The position numbers and the translations under genes are program-made. From contig OX457027.1 in the NCBI GenBank assembly GCA_949752745.1, positions 84,059,936-84,123,935 on the forward strand: a stretch of 64,000 nucleotides of DNA. Direction: 5' to 3'. Below, one piece after another: positions 39,119-43,159 of the stretch. The first letter of the stretch is position 1; each line of letters opens with the position of its first letter. The notes under the pieces were generated by a model. It had not been told where the DNA came from and did no database searches. It saw only the letters and a list, made by a program, of their open reading frames with translations. Origin of the DNA: Protula sp. h YS-2021. Its lineage: Eukaryota > Annelida > Polychaeta > Sabellida > Serpulidae.

Positions 39119-41306
39119 ACTTACCACGACTGTTTAGCCAATTCGTCTCCAATCTTTCACTTCCTTTCCAAAGAATAACCAATCGTTCACTTTCCTTTTC
39201 CAAAGAATAACTAATGTTTCACTTCGTCTCCTATGTGTATTCCAGTCAATCCTTCACTTGTTCTTCAACAGCACAACACAATAGGTAAGAGCAACTGTTT
39301 TCACTTTTTTTTTCCATGTGTATCCAACGGCAGTCAGAGCATGAATGATGCAAATGTACACAGACAATGTGCTCTTATAGGAGTGTTGAATCACATCCTG
39401 GGGGGGGGGGGGTCCCCATGGTATATGATTCTTGACCAGGGGGGGGGGTCCCCATGGTATATGATTCTTCACCAGGGGGGGGGGGGGGTCCCCATGGTAT
39501 ATGATTCTTCACCAGGGGGGGGGGTCCCCATGGTATATGATTCTTCACCAGGGGGGGGGGTCCCCATGATATGAAAGTGATGCCCGAGGGCGGGTTCGAT
39601 CCATTGACCTTCAGATCATGGTTCCGCTCACGGGCCCTGCGCTCTACCAACTGAGCCATTCAGGCCAGAAGGTTTATGATCGGGAAAATTTTCCTCATAT
39701 ACATGATTGACAGGTCATGTGACACATGATTGACAGGTCATGTGACACATGATTGACAGGTCACGTGACGAATGACGTCATTGACACGGGCGCGCGCTTT
39801 AATATCTGTTTCAGAACACCCTATGACGTCATTATGACGTCACTGTGCTTGAACTCTCATGAGAGTTCTAGCACACCTCCTGACGTCATGATGACGTCAC
39901 TTCCTGTGCCAGAACTCTCGTTTCTTCCCTACTTATAGTGGTATATTTGAACAAAAAATCAAAACGTACATGTTGTATATTTTATTTTTTTTCTCGCGTT
40001 CATTTGAATGGCCTCGCAGCAATTTTCTTCTATGTTATTTGACTATTTATATCGCGCTCTTTAATTTCGCGATAATTTTATCGCGCACCATAATTAAACG
40101 TCTTGTTTTTTAAAGAACGTTTTTCTGTCCATGCGTTTTATCACGTAATTTAATTTCTTGGTTACAGCTGGTTGCGCCCTTCATAGTGCGGCAACGGACA
40201 TCACAAACTTTAATACGAACCCACCACACTCGTGTCCCTGACTATATCACACCCTTCTCAGTTGCGCTTATTAATGTTTCAGAATGGCACGAAATACAGA
40301 AAAATCGCACAACTGTACCAGACGGCGACACAGGGTCCCCTGCACCTTCTGCAGAGCCAGGTCTGTGCCAGGAGTTCAAATCTTTTCTACACGATGCTTG
40401 AAAACTATTTTCTGGAGAAATAAGCGAAGTGTTTTCAATCGTTTTGTGACGCGAAATGTGCTGGAGGCGAGGTGAGGGGCGGGGTGAAGGGCTTAAAGGT
40501 GATGGTGCTTTAGGGCACTTGTCAGCGTAACGGATAACCATGAAAATACCCCGCTCAGACCAATATACAAATTATCCCGTTGAAAGTAAAAAAAAAAAAA
40601 AACAATACAGTGGCTCTTTTTCTTTAACATATATCTAGTAAACTTTTTGTCTGACGTGACGATGGATTCTTATACCTGTAATTACATAACTGAAAAAGTT
40701 AATAATGTTATTGTGTTCACAGACTACACAAATGCTAGTCACAACAAAGTTCCGTATGTTCTCTCCGCGGCGGCACTGGGTATCGTCAGTCTCATCATTA
40801 TAGTAGTTACGATGCGCAAATGCTACAAGGAAGGCATCCGTCAGAAACTGCTTGAGATATGCAACAGAAATCGCCCTGACATCAACACTGAAGAAGGTAT
40901 CCTAACTACTTCATTAAAAGTATCGGATATATTTGCTATATTTGTCATATTTCACGCATTCCAAGCATGTGGCTCCCGCAGTTTTACACTAAATATAGCA
41001 TCAACAAACAATAAACACTCTTCAAACTCTACATGGAACTCTTATAACGCAAATGATTATTGCAAAACAAATAAATTTATCAGTCAATACTTTGAAATGT
41101 TAAATAACACTCCTGGCATAATCAACCCTCATGTATAATAAGAATGTAATCTTTTTTCGGCTTTTGCAGAACATCCCCTCCAGAATACCGAAATAGTGAC
41201 GAACCATTCAAAGTTGTCACCTGGGTGTGAAAGAAACGAAGACCTCTCGACCACAAAAATCACGCTTGACACAGACACGCCGGAGATACTGACAATTCAG
41301 ATCTGA
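21300..41306 (+). CDS. TNFR-like single-pass receptor, gene 2, split by Polinton 1
   Basis: The exons are 21300-21543, 40723-40896 and 41170-41306, all joined in phase 1, predicting 184 aa. Exon 1 carries a signal peptide (hydrophobic MWRLFACFGVCLW, probable cleavage after KSA) and the 8-cysteine domain ending CLQFC. Exon 2 starts after CACAG with DYTNAS, then a transmembrane helix (YVLSAAALGIVSLIIIVVTM) and a basic juxtamembrane segment. Exon 3 follows TTTTGCAG and ends DTPEILTIQI with TGA; AATAAA follows at 41583. The first donor (GTCAGA) is non-canonical after position +2. The first intron is ~19 kb because it contains the whole of Polinton 1; without it the intron would be ~1.7 kb. An additional stalk exon, as in gene 3, may have been missed. 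Pairing of exon 1 with the distant exons rests on phase and order and is inferred. Confidence 0.6.
22426..22431. repeat. Target-site duplication (left) of Polinton 1
   Basis: TATAGT immediately precedes the terminal AGTAGGGAAG. The identical hexamer follows the other end at 39934-39939. Six-base duplications are the hallmark of Maverick/Polinton integration. Confidence 0.9.
22446..22541. promoter_or_regulatory. Terminal palindrome with paired CRE/ATF octamers
   Basis: A 14-bp motif (GAGAGTTCTGGCAC) at 22446-22459 recurs inverted at 22491-22504 and direct at 22507-22520, the last two forming a near-perfect hairpin. Between and after them are TGACGTCA octamers at 22466, 22477, 22523 and 22534 (pairs 11 bp apart), with a fifth at 22585. 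TGACGTCA is the cAMP-response/ATF palindrome. The location at the replication end suggests an origin or promoter function, which is inferred. Confidence 0.6.
22699..22784 (+). other. tRNA-like sequence in the inverted repeat
   Basis: TGGCTCAGTTGGTAGAGCG (A-box-like) and GGATCGAACCC (B-box-like) lie ~50 bp apart. The ends GCCTGA and TCGGGC can pair as an acceptor stem. The anticodon arm is abnormal and too long, so this is a tRNA-derived block, possibly a pol III promoter, rather than a functional tRNA. A copy in the right arm (39581-39666, minus) retains the same boxes. Confidence 0.5.
22797..22970. repeat. Poly-C minisatellite, 5 units
   Basis: Five units of ~39 bp follow the pattern ATACCATGGGGACCC, then a run of C, then TGGTCAAGAATCAT. 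C-run lengths vary between units. The inverted counterpart is at 39400-39570. Open frames through it (PPPPGQESYTMGT-like) are artefacts. Confidence 0.85.
23431..24831 (+). other. Candidate intron within the left inverted repeat
   Basis: GTG|GTAAGT at 23431 is a consensus donor. A pyrimidine tract ending GCTTTCAG at 24831 is a good acceptor, 46 bp before the ATG of the first Polinton ORF. The right arm has the same signals inverted (donor 39119-39124, acceptor 38054-38056), upstream of PolB. Both arms could therefore supply a spliced untranslated leader. This is inference from splice consensus only. Confidence 0.35.
24878..25297 (+). CDS. Polinton accessory protein, 139 aa, unknown (paralogue of 26056 gene)
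   Basis: This is the first ORF inside the left inverted repeat. It is mostly helical in appearance. Residues 12-75 align with the 95-aa protein at 26056-26343: both share FK-x-x-YVDY, an aromatic/acidic helix, an R-x-x-F-I-x-x-x-x-x-EC segment and an acidic D-x-x-[AS]-[AF] stretch. It has no catalytic motif, zinc site or signal peptide. The ATG was chosen because it is the first ATG after the inverted repeat. Function is unknown. Confidence 0.6.
   Translation: MSTLLLHRCVETMDDVFKVNYVDYVFSKLPTFESNWILQVKNLRKHWEAVGKIIPRDEFIHSFLHECEELLLPSTYDIDSAFIRANTTWAAELMLAVAARIILHYDDGVPLTTNASELVRFNNERVEVNSKLCKMFEEL
25325..25332 (+). promoter_or_regulatory. TATA box upstream of the 206-aa gene
   Basis: TATAAAAG lies 38 bp upstream of the ATG at 25371, in the 73-bp gap between two Polinton ORFs. 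Confidence 0.6.
25371..25991 (+). CDS. Polinton accessory protein with PC4-like repeats and Cys-rich tail
   Basis: The product is 206 aa. The N-terminal ~110 residues contain two copies of a strand/helix unit ending in [IL]-x-[LM]-x-x-x-x-W-x-x-x-x-x-x-[IL] (GERWLALSPSLWKIVCQNL at 31-49; YTRYINMNDGEWGTLLQEI at 91-109). The same layout occurs in three minus-strand ORFs of this element (32746, 33029, 33425). The GIxLS..W-helix core resembles PC4/Sub1 (ssDNA binding), but this is a distant, by-eye match. The C-terminus is a zinc-binding module with C119/C122, C165/C168, C179/C181, C186/C189 and C195/C198. Its role is not established; nucleic-acid binding is the best inference. Confidence 0.6.
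   Translation: MEKTSSFKISANLTITVEHGEFGLFLRIKRGERWLALSPSLWKIVCQNLARLRNIGFKLYLTQTKWLEVISYLDMRYVSFVQTSLFEGKEYTRYINMNDGEWGTLLQEIHSITSTLLPCTECHGKKNPIKLHKDNRMKVSKLSKKRLAEVQLENMDVQNQLGLTCEYCGAYGYAEDYDCHCHKYNCKLCEPDNFCNKCGSLTVSAE
26056..26343 (+). CDS. Polinton accessory protein, 95 aa, paralogue of 24878 gene
   Basis: This is a small acidic, helical protein that aligns over most of its length with the 139-aa ORF at 24878-25297 (FKETYVDYMISEL, then LREDFIKECV, then an EEFDVEAAY segment). Its stop overlaps the next start as TAATG (26341-26345). No known family is recognised. The shared transcript with the neighbours is inferred from the overlap. Confidence 0.55.
   Translation: MDVETFFKETYVDYMISELARFGSIQQQLEHFDIYWELAHSTLNVPKLREDFIKECVLSNIDGAEEFDVEAAYHFARFDPRLFYEVREWLIYIAV
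26343..26675 (+). CDS. Polinton Cys-rich small protein, 110 aa, unknown
   Basis: The start is set at 26343, where ATG overlaps the preceding TAA. Residues ~25-50 hold a dense cysteine/histidine cluster (CLVC, CPAC, EECSEHTC, HSAC) compatible with a zinc-binding site. The rest is aromatic and helical. It is followed by AATAAA at 26709-26714, which probably ends the first left-block transcript before the integrase. No family is recognised. Confidence 0.5.
   Translation: MTDITLRQYIVQKTYCEEMLLAVKKFACLVCPACQNEECSEHTCHSACVYTYWNEAKYYIHLDKVLDNANQRCEKYGVDAITFDELSSWLMYIEDQWTPIIHTIVSILDL
26756..27856 (+). CDS. INT: Polinton integrase (RVE fold) with C-terminal chromodomain
   Basis: The product is 366 aa. 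It is a retroviral-type integrase that inserts the element and generates the 6-bp duplication. The catalytic triad is visible as D80 (WDIDLADM), D142 (RSDKGTEF) and E176 (ANFAERVIR). The core ends with the NYNHRPHGSLPNKYAPADI signature near residues 208-227. An SH3-like segment (YKFKIGDQVRISH) follows, and the last ~40 residues form a chromodomain (YRIEKVL, then LFVKWLGWPKKFNSWV), implying methyl-histone-directed targeting. The N-terminal zinc-binding HHCC module is not obvious. The stop overlaps the next start as ATGA. Confidence 0.95.
   Translation: MSTWKDYLTNIYFKPGQPGAFAGPYKLYHILRKHDQPVTHSQVKKWLQDQDAFSLLQPIKYRFKRQRVITRGIDDMWDIDLADMGNIASYNDDTRFLLVVIDVFSKYLWVQPMPNKSHTSVIEAFQKIFHETQRRPRTLRSDKGTEFKNRWVKAFMKKEGIHAYTTKNETKANFAERVIRTLKGMMYRYFLHNQTYRYMDILPDLVYNYNHRPHGSLPNKYAPADIRKDNESKVWKYMYVDKLKLKPKKKKPYKFKIGDQVRISHIKYVFQRDYHIKWTQEVFIITHRCKKQGVHLYRVKDFLDEDIDGHFYEEELQKVTKDIESVYRIEKVLKTRRRRGVKELFVKWLGWPKKFNSWVKETDIRK
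27853..28512 (+). CDS. ATP: Genome-packaging ATPase (FtsK/HerA-type)
   Basis: The product is 219 aa. It has Walker A GPTGSGKTSL at residues 11-20 and Walker B NLLIIDDLM at 74-82, followed by FIVHNLFHHGREMRNISLN containing the sensor region. This is the A32-like packaging ATPase shared by Polintons, virophages and NCLDVs. The start is the ATG of the ATGA overlapping the integrase stop; an upstream in-frame ATG (27826) would add nine residues inside the integrase gene. The 3' end overlaps the next ORF by 8 bp. Confidence 0.93.
   Translation: MKHPFTCLVSGPTGSGKTSLVREILEQKLIKPSPKTILWLYAADQPLYKGMKGVEFYQGIPDDIEERFNPKKPNLLIIDDLMTKCHSDERMTRLFSVGSSHQNLSIIFIVHNLFHHGREMRNISLNTHYIILFKNPRDSQQISTLARQMYPGKSQFLIEAYQDATSKPHGYLFIDLKPKTNDQLRIRTGILPKDTHYVYVDKVAYEQEPSHLTIRNQDV
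28505..28831 (+). CDS. Small basic virion-associated protein, 108 aa
   Basis: It is very basic (RRK, KRERH and RRKKK clusters) and ends in a glycine-rich hydrophobic segment QKGGFIGAIAKFALPLLAQL. Similar 'GGFIGAL' C-termini are typical of small Polinton proteins next to the ATPase. A DNA-condensing or membrane-active virion role is inferred. It is joined to the next ORF by ATGA (28828-28831). Confidence 0.6.
   Translation: MSKRIQANQPFLHLLARSGPKRRKSLLQQATKEELTSLFEICLNILRGHLPLSSKRYKVFKRERHTLRTLADKKISLRRKKKLVNQKGGFIGAIAKFALPLLAQLLLK
28828..29418 (+). CDS. Conserved Polinton protein, 196 aa, unknown function
   Basis: It begins MKHTMKMVLIPEYEYKMLLE. It is a Lys/Gln-rich, largely helical protein with a Ser/Gln low-complexity middle (residues 68-92) and a C-terminal helical domain containing PPHGWKQFIEEIV. 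The 'VLIPExEY' N-terminus occurs in a common uncharacterised Polinton family. Its position between the ATPase and the capsid genes suggests a virion or assembly role. The stop overlaps the next ORF by 16 bp. Confidence 0.55.
   Translation: MKHTMKMVLIPEYEYKMLLEKKGKDGEIKTKVNKLLRGKRTREKAIEMSQVLGRHLRTIQSQQQRQKSVTSSKAEKSEKSQQFLSHFQPIYHVKLTQLLAELKKYGTRWTDKNELVLKTGTVITNSNIIDLLKEALVATRRKEQREPPHGWKQFIEEIVDANIPKTVFGKKTTREDITKEIQQRQQRLFPEGWETF
29403..29612 (+). CDS. Putative N-myristoylated, palmitoylated acidic protein
   Basis: The product is 69 aa. MGNFLTWIKELWCCCC fits the N-myristoylation rule (Gly2, Thr6) followed by a Cys4 cluster suited to S-acylation. The remainder is polar and then acidic, with an NLDxVDSNLDNNVDSN repeat and an EDEE tail. 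The start overlaps the preceding gene. Membrane anchoring is inferred; such a protein could act in virion assembly or cell-surface or vesicle association. No homologue is recognised. Confidence 0.55.
   Translation: MGNFLTWIKELWCCCCKENGNKNTIPVKIRCVSACCQGEVVDTNLDHVDSNLDNNVDSNVESEDEECQT
29667..30431 (+). CDS. mCP: Minor capsid protein (penton-type)
   Basis: The product is 254 aa. The N-terminal SFYITLPSNASMNYYPNNKT, the MPRTIYLNGKYEVALAEIQYP segment and the PYGYYRSIQEICHAVN segment are typical of the Polinton/virophage minor capsid protein. In that family a single jelly-roll forms the vertex pentamer. Predicted strands alternate throughout with no membrane segment. The stop and next start overlap as ATGA (30428-30431). 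It acts in the nucleus or cytoplasm as a virion component, by family knowledge. Confidence 0.85.
   Translation: MESTSFYITLPSNASMNYYPNNKTSNYQIRMPRTIYLNGKYEVALAEIQYPHTWTTIRHGMDYSIQYRQQPLNDVVLDTINIPYGYYRSIQEICHAVNEEATNSMKDDLKEGIRIKYDKIRRRVFLYLNYGFEVSFSTGLAEILGFIPNQWYTETCTAEYKADVKQGFYTLYVYCSICEPQVVGDYYVPLLRSVAIQGHDGDIIMKTYGEPHYVPVNTSKFDVIEMNIKDDTDHNVPFQTGKVICKLHFRPKAL
30428..30784 (+). CDS. Basic minor virion protein, adenovirus pVI/pX-like
   Basis: The product is 118 aa. The sequence GDGIGSILGSLARKAIPLLK near residues 36-55 is an amphipathic segment, followed by Ala/Lys-rich helices and a C-terminal basic tail (KPVRRRKAAKR). This layout resembles adenoviral pVI/pX-type proteins seen in Polintons. 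QYGDG could be a cleavage site for the adenain-like protease encoded downstream (pattern [MILNQ]-x-G-x-G), which is inferred. The MCP start lies two bases beyond the stop. Confidence 0.65.
   Translation: MKAYTHNPSIYRNHFLRQVGGELPGFKGARIQYGDGIGSILGSLARKAIPLLKAGAKIVAPHLKKAAKDVAKDVTGRVAQRMFGDELGGQKRAKSAKPVRRRKAAKRITSTKYKKDIF
30787..32160 (+). CDS. MCP: Major capsid protein (double jelly-roll)
   Basis: The product is 457 aa. PIEFYIPASTEEYLDLKNSK near residues 46-65, the NGLWSNIELFLNDRLVS segment and the C-terminal DLTPDYDGADHYALIKHGNL segment are hallmark blocks of the Polinton major capsid protein. That protein forms the pseudo-hexameric T-number shell in predicted 'polintovirus' particles. The sequence is beta-rich, full length for the family (~450-600 aa) and uninterrupted. 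The stop overlaps the protease start as ATGA (32157-32160), coupling the two. Confidence 0.92.
   Translation: MSLIHNHSCECSLSPLEWFHIPPTQTAVEKSYNVDYQPLTTIREGAPIEFYIPASTEEYLDLKNSKLHIVCRIVKVDGEACGVDDNVSCINDLFNGLWSNIELFLNDRLVSHSNNTHGYTSIISHLIHDSEESLNSERSMRLIYKDTAGSMNTHQVKRPNHERYVSGFHVNIEGGDIAETGNNGLHNRYLHTRLSREFMLTGGLRVDLFEQDRYLPNGVSMKLRLHRQKDEYVLMAANNGFKVEVREAFVTIRKVRVSPGIQLGHADALMKSPAKFIVTRKECKVLAIPTGFQSFVKDSIFLGQLPKRIVIGMVHNESFAGTVLRNPYNFEHFNLNFMQLYSDGEPVLSKPLKLDINQGKYLDAFETLYKSFDRLDGEKSSIIKREDWPRGYSLFSFDLTPDYDGADHYALIKHGNLRLEMNFAGALQNTVNVIVYAEFDNIVEISANRSIQFDYQS
32157..32594 (+). CDS. PRO: Adenain-like maturation cysteine protease
   Basis: The product is 145 aa. The catalytic residues in adenain/Ulp1 order are H50 (PGEHWVAVYY), D65 (EYFDSYG), Q92 and C99 (STCGFYCVYY). 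This is the family that processes capsid precursors. It is short but complete. It is the last + strand gene, with AATAAA 67 bp after the stop. Confidence 0.93.
   Translation: MNTKQIEAILSHDATTKDLFQGVFAMDQLPSLQRGAYVINTDDHDEPGEHWVAVYYDEDPAEYFDSYGLLPIDSRLNKFLKFNFIYNSVPLQTPISSTCGFYCVYYIIQRARGHSPFEIIDVLRRSDGDFVVKDFVYRHYKPLFY
32661..32699. terminator. Convergent poly(A) signals
   Basis: AATAAA at 32661-32666 serves the + block, and TTTATT at 32694-32699 (AATAAA on minus) serves the - block. They are ~30 bp apart in the 151-bp gap between the protease and the 85-aa gene. The mini-Polinton has the same arrangement at 19023-19058. Confidence 0.6.
32746..33003 (-). CDS. Polinton small PC4-related protein, 85 aa
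   Basis: The start is set at the ATG at 33003, 25 bp after the stop of the preceding gene; earlier in-frame codons would overlap that gene by over 100 bp. The sequence alternates beta-like stretches (GYELKLSEHEDVKIIKF) and ends YDTYINLDWYEWHVFIDVL, the [YF]-I-x-L-x-x-x-x-W-helix signature shared with 33029, 33425 and 25371. No characterised homologue is known. ssDNA binding is a hypothesis based on resemblance to PC4. Confidence 0.5.
   Translation of the reverse strand: MRGTKSIELTHPMCVMVMNIDMNDHGYELKLSEHEDVKIIKFGSGQCYASFHSIYKRECNVYDTYINLDWYEWHVFIDVLNVFVK
33029..33370 (-). CDS. Polinton PC4-related protein, 113 aa
   Basis: It starts at the ATG at 33370. It contains two strand-helix units: GKYIILSTDEQSVLKDHL in the first half, then GFLLKLSEDLEVRV / DVFVRFRQ and YDYITLNTVEWHALLQAL at the end. 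The same two-unit order is seen in the 206-aa protein at 25371. It sits in a minus-strand run of four small genes separated by 12-54 bp. Function is unknown. Confidence 0.55.
   Translation of the reverse strand: MEDFLSEYEPITHGFSYLRNVYDDIVLKHFGKYIILSTDEQSVLKDHLEKLRIPGFLLKLSEDLEVRVTENYLDVFVRFRQYDELTKCYDYITLNTVEWHALLQALDWKEPDA
33425..33796 (-). CDS. Polinton PC4-related protein, 123 aa
   Basis: It is beta-rich, with FKPEVWKDFKNIPLEHGF in the first half, VEVTVAEYDSNIRVEI in the middle and LIIFDIKNWRAVLRFL at the end. It is the most divergent of the family, with the final [IV]-x-[IL]-x-x-x-x-W-helix still present. The start ATG lies 12 bp beyond the PC4-gene stop, so it is likely on the same message. 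Confidence 0.5.
   Translation of the reverse strand: MNALMLNRGAYLTVNDRNEVILGSQTSYHRFKPEVWKDFKNIPLEHGFKRRLENKVEVTVAEYDSNIRVEICRNLLQDYPEDYKGVVPDIPYTDLIIFDIKNWRAVLRFLEVIQHPLFTILRA
33809..34165 (-). CDS. PC4/Sub1-like transcription-coactivator domain protein
   Basis: The product is 118 aa. The N-terminus is basic (RKRS) with a short helical stretch. The PC4 domain spans residues ~50-112: YIKIMKQSNEGVVNIRKYL, then the Lys loop RPTKKGILLTIPEW and a helix KMLKKQVKEVDKRL. PC4 binds single-stranded DNA and promotes transcription or replication. Located next to PolB, a replication ssDNA-binding role is plausible (inference). A related domain with a stop codon is in the mini-Polinton, and a start-less copy is at the end of the window in Polinton 2. 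Confidence 0.75.
   Translation of the reverse strand: MERESRKRSTTDMDTLADAVKDLKVKNPTTTIKKLKVETAPTPQSWDGMLSLGNGKYIKIMKQSNEGVVNIRKYLRDEGTGKNRPTKKGILLTIPEWKMLKKQVKEVDKRLRRQEDDS
34220..34227 (-). promoter_or_regulatory. TATA box of the PC4 gene, overlapping the PolB stop
   Basis: TATAAAAG (minus) contains the PolB termination codon (34223-34225) and lies 55 bp upstream of the PC4 ATG. In Polinton 2 the matching site (about 63780-63788) reads CATAAAAG. Confidence 0.6.
34223..37930 (-). CDS. POLB: Protein-primed family B DNA polymerase, Polinton 1
   Basis: The product is 1235 aa from the ATG at 37930. The order is: two C2H2/C2HC-like fingers (C11/C14...H27/C29 and C65/C68...H81/C83); an OTU-like block with C268 (NDDNKCFLWSVLAYL) and H358; and a further finger (C382/C385...H398/C402). 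The exonuclease motifs are ExoI YADFECF (434-440), ExoII NLRGYDSH (574-581) and ExoIII YLKSD (721-725). An endonuclease VII-like zinc/HNH insert is also present (C519/C522, RDHDH at 532-536, C549). Polymerase motif A has D821 (YLDANNLYG), motif B spans K981-G989 (NNSVFGKT) and motif C is DTDS at 1080-1083. All key residues are present, so it is probably functional. It replicates the linear element by protein priming at the inverted repeats. Confidence 0.96.
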   Translation of the reverse strand: MASNSDTSVVCHDCNVTFPSLELFVAHTCKPAKMKRANEELVEMIEAKRRKTVQDGVIRPHPVLCCECIKIFPSMDAFEAHACIPAEMENASHEEHVSQKEKTGQVGRGRRVSLGENAQERRFESEDGSDLLLEMRQQENRIKTHLLETLNYGMKWYIVVHARFKKLTANAEGVMVEQVDNSFISSPTYTAYNPADIEQDLPDAYKELFTKFDEHERQGSGWVLDNILYIEVHTATSAPLDASSFIPLPKKVKKTKGVINIKNDDNKCFLWSVLAYLHPHDRNANRVNNYKPFEKELKVEGMAFPTPITDIPKFEKENDMSINVFGYEQDVVVPIQLSRNTNAREINLLLISDDKKRHYCLIKNFSRLMSYRSKHNGAAFYCFNCLHGFMRQELLDEHREVCGKHGAQRLSFPKEPFIKFKNVAKQQRAPFVIYADFECFTQKHEGDKYQHHRPNSFAYVVVSQYNTRAPVVYRGDNAVKVFLDHMLNERDRIVRGLERPKEMVMTSEDKENFKNAVDCYICHEPLGADRVRDHDHINGKYRGAAHSECNLQFRLRKDKQGDKDSFIIPVFFHNLRGYDSHLIMEEIGKFKDETITVIPNTIEKYIAFTMSNLKFTDSFQFMSTSLQKLVSNLAAEGKDNFYNMTSHIHDSNQQDLLLRKGVYPYDYVDEPSKFAETQLPSKDKFYSQLSEEDISDEDYAHAQKVWDTFNCTTFGEYHDLYLKSDVLLLADVFENFRQVCLNTYELDPAHYYTAPGLSWDAMLKATKVKLELINDIDMYQMVEQGIRGGISVITHKYAKANNPYVAEYNSEIPNNYLMYLDANNLYGWAMSQSMPQRGFMWVSEPESIDFMDVDEDDDIGFILEVDLEYPNSIHDRHNYYPVAPERKCVKFGELSEYSQKLLEDLNMKGKPSEKLIPNLSDKKKYVLHYRNLQQYVSLGLKVTKVHRAIMFEQSKWLAKYITLNTEKRKLAKNPFEKDFFKLMNNSVFGKTMENVRKRINVELVHKEKRFKKLVAKPSFHKFKIFNEDLTAVHLRKVDLLLDKPIQVGFTILDLSKVLMFNFHYNYIMAKYPNAKLLFSDTDSLCYDIETEDIYKDMQQDADLFDTSDYPPDHFLHSNVNKKVLGKMKDKTAGVPIEEFVGLRPKMYSLLCGGKEKRTAKGITRACQRRIKHVQYRDSLFKKTQTMATGHIIRSHSHQLFSEKLRKVALSPYDDKRYVMSDGYSTLAHGHYKAVV
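37987..37996 (-). promoter_or_regulatory. TATA box of PolB
   Basis: TATAAATAGG on the minus strand lies 57 bp upstream of the PolB ATG, just inside the right inverted repeat. Confidence 0.6.
38026..39933 (-). repeat. Right terminal inverted repeat of Polinton 1
   Basis: This ~1908-bp repeat mirrors 22432-24859 but lacks the two internal tandem duplications of the left arm. It includes the five-copy ~46-bp repeat (about 38640-38870), a five-unit poly-G minisatellite (39400-39570), the tRNA-like block (39581-39666) and the terminal CRE palindrome (39825-39900). Confidence 0.92.
39581..39666 (-). other. tRNA-like sequence, right arm copy
   Basis: This is the inverted counterpart of 22699-22784. 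It keeps the A-box-like and B-box-like words unchanged and the same acceptor-stem pairing. Confidence 0.5.
39934..39939. repeat. Target-site duplication (right) of Polinton 1
   Basis: TATAGT directly follows the terminal CCCTACT, matching 22426-22431. Confidence 0.9.
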
Positions 41307-42204
41307 ACATCAATACGGGCGTTAGTGGTTGATAATAACAATACCTATATCTGTAAATGTCATTTGTTAGCTTAGTAAAATTATTGCACCAAGGAAACGT
41401 CACTAAGGTAATTTGCAAGCCCGAGTCAAACTGTCCATACAGAAATGAAAGCGAATACCAGTCCATTGGTAACCTTCTGTCTCCATCATTTTCAAAACCA
41501 ATTAATGCAACCAATTAAATTAATATTTCGATGTACTTGTATTGCCAATAGTTCAACACAATGCGAAACCATTGAGTGTGTTAATAAATTATAGAGATCT
41601 TAAGGCAGCCACGTCATATTCTTAGTTGGAAAAAATGTCTGTGCTTGGTGTGTCTGAGTATAAGTGTGAAACCAAAGAACGCTTTATCAAATATTATTAA
41701 TAGTTTACCTGTCTAAGTAATTATGACGTAATATACGTAATATCAACGGGGACAGTTGTGGGTCATATTGGTTTTGATATTGATATTGAGCCACTGTTTC
41801 TGTTCCTGATCATCACTCTATCGCGCTAATTTCCGATGAGAATTCTGTCCAAGCCTCTGTCGAAATATTATTGAAAATGAAAATTTTATGTGTAATTAAC
41901 TGTGTTGCAACTAAAGTATATTAAGAAACTCGGTGCTTCAACACCAAGTAGCGTGTTATATATTTGCCTACGAGTAAGAATAAATCCCTATTACGAATGT
42001 GAATGAAAGTTGTGGCGTCAGTTTATTTTTCTGCAATGAAAACCTAATAAAATTATTTGAAAAACAAAAAAAACAAAAAAAAAAAAAATCAAGTGTTAAA
42101 CAAGATCTACTGTGATATCTAGGCTTTTGCACTTAGGCATTTTTAATCCCCACAGTTAATTGAACTCGTACGATTCGTTAAGGTGTTTTCGTATGACTTC
42201 TTAC

Positions 42205-42724
42205 TAACACTTGACAAGGCTTTGGCTTGCAAGGGTTATATGAATTTGTGCGAGCAAAAGTCGTCCTTTTTCCTTCTTGACAGTTTTTCCGATTTTTTGT
42301 GTCTTCTTCTTCTCTGACACTATGGGCCCTACGACCATGAAACTTGGGGCTTATGAAGAGCTTGATCTGAACATGTGCATGTCACTTTTTATTTTCGTCT
42401 TTGATTTCGTTTTCTTTGTTAAAACGCCATGTGAAAAGAGTGTATTTTTTGCAAGTAAATGCGAAGCATTTAACGACAGCACAGAATACACATTTGTTCA
42501 GTGAGCTTTGTGCGAGCTCTCACTGCGTAAATAGACAACAAGGCGTATGCCTGATCAGTCAACAAAACTTTAAGTCAACAACAACCAAACACTACTCGGC
42601 TTATAAGACGTATTCAAGCTGTGTTGTTTGCAATATATTATTCAAGAAATAACCCATTGAAGGCAGTATGTTTGCGTTTTAATTTTGTCAAGTGTTTAAC
42701 ATTTCGCTAGCGGAATGAGCTTCT
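42205..42724. repeat. Dispersed repeat, copy 1 (~520 bp)
   Basis: The block from AACACTTGACAAGGCTTTGG to CGCTAGCGGAATGAGCTTCT is repeated in direct orientation at 51536-52039 with few differences, including the word GGGCCCTACGACCATGAAAC. It has no coding domain; a non-autonomous transposon is likely. Confidence 0.8.
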
Positions 42725-43159
42725 CCTTTTTAACATCATCCATGAGGTTTCATCAGGTGAGCTCATGATTGGAAAAAGGTTCGATCAATACAAAGTAATG
42801 CCACAAAACATCCTTTCAATGCCAAATACAGTTACTACTGTCATTGCTTCTCTCCTGGCGATTAACAATTAATATCCATTCCAAACACTGCCGTGTCCGT
42901 GCGATTAAGCACCCAGGTTACAGATGCATATAAAACGGACATAGAAATCTGTATTGCAACCAGTTATGGTCCCGAAGGAGTTAGAAGCAAATCGGTGTTG
43001 ATATCAGCAATCTACCGCTCACAGATAAGGGATGCTGTTCTGTTGTGGTGACAGTGGATTACCAACCAAAAAAAAACATTGGCTAAAGTATTTATTTGGT
43101 GAATAAAAGTGATCACTATGTCATTTTTTGGTACGTTGCATGTGTATTAGGACAGCACT

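Larger units (their letters stand above)
22432..39933. mobile_element. Complete Maverick/Polinton element (Polinton 1, 17.5 kb)
   Basis: The element is 17,502 bp with long inverted repeats (left 22432-24859, right 38026-39933), AG...CT termini and a perfect 6-bp target duplication. It carries the full Polinton set: PolB, RVE integrase with chromodomain, FtsK/HerA-type ATPase, adenain-like protease, double-jelly-roll major capsid protein and minor capsid protein, plus accessory genes. A + strand block (24878-32594) and a - strand block (32746-37930) converge on facing poly(A) signals, AATAAA at 32661-32666 and its complement at 32694-32699. All core frames are open, so this copy looks recently active or selected. 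It lies in the first intron of receptor gene 2. Confidence 0.96.
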
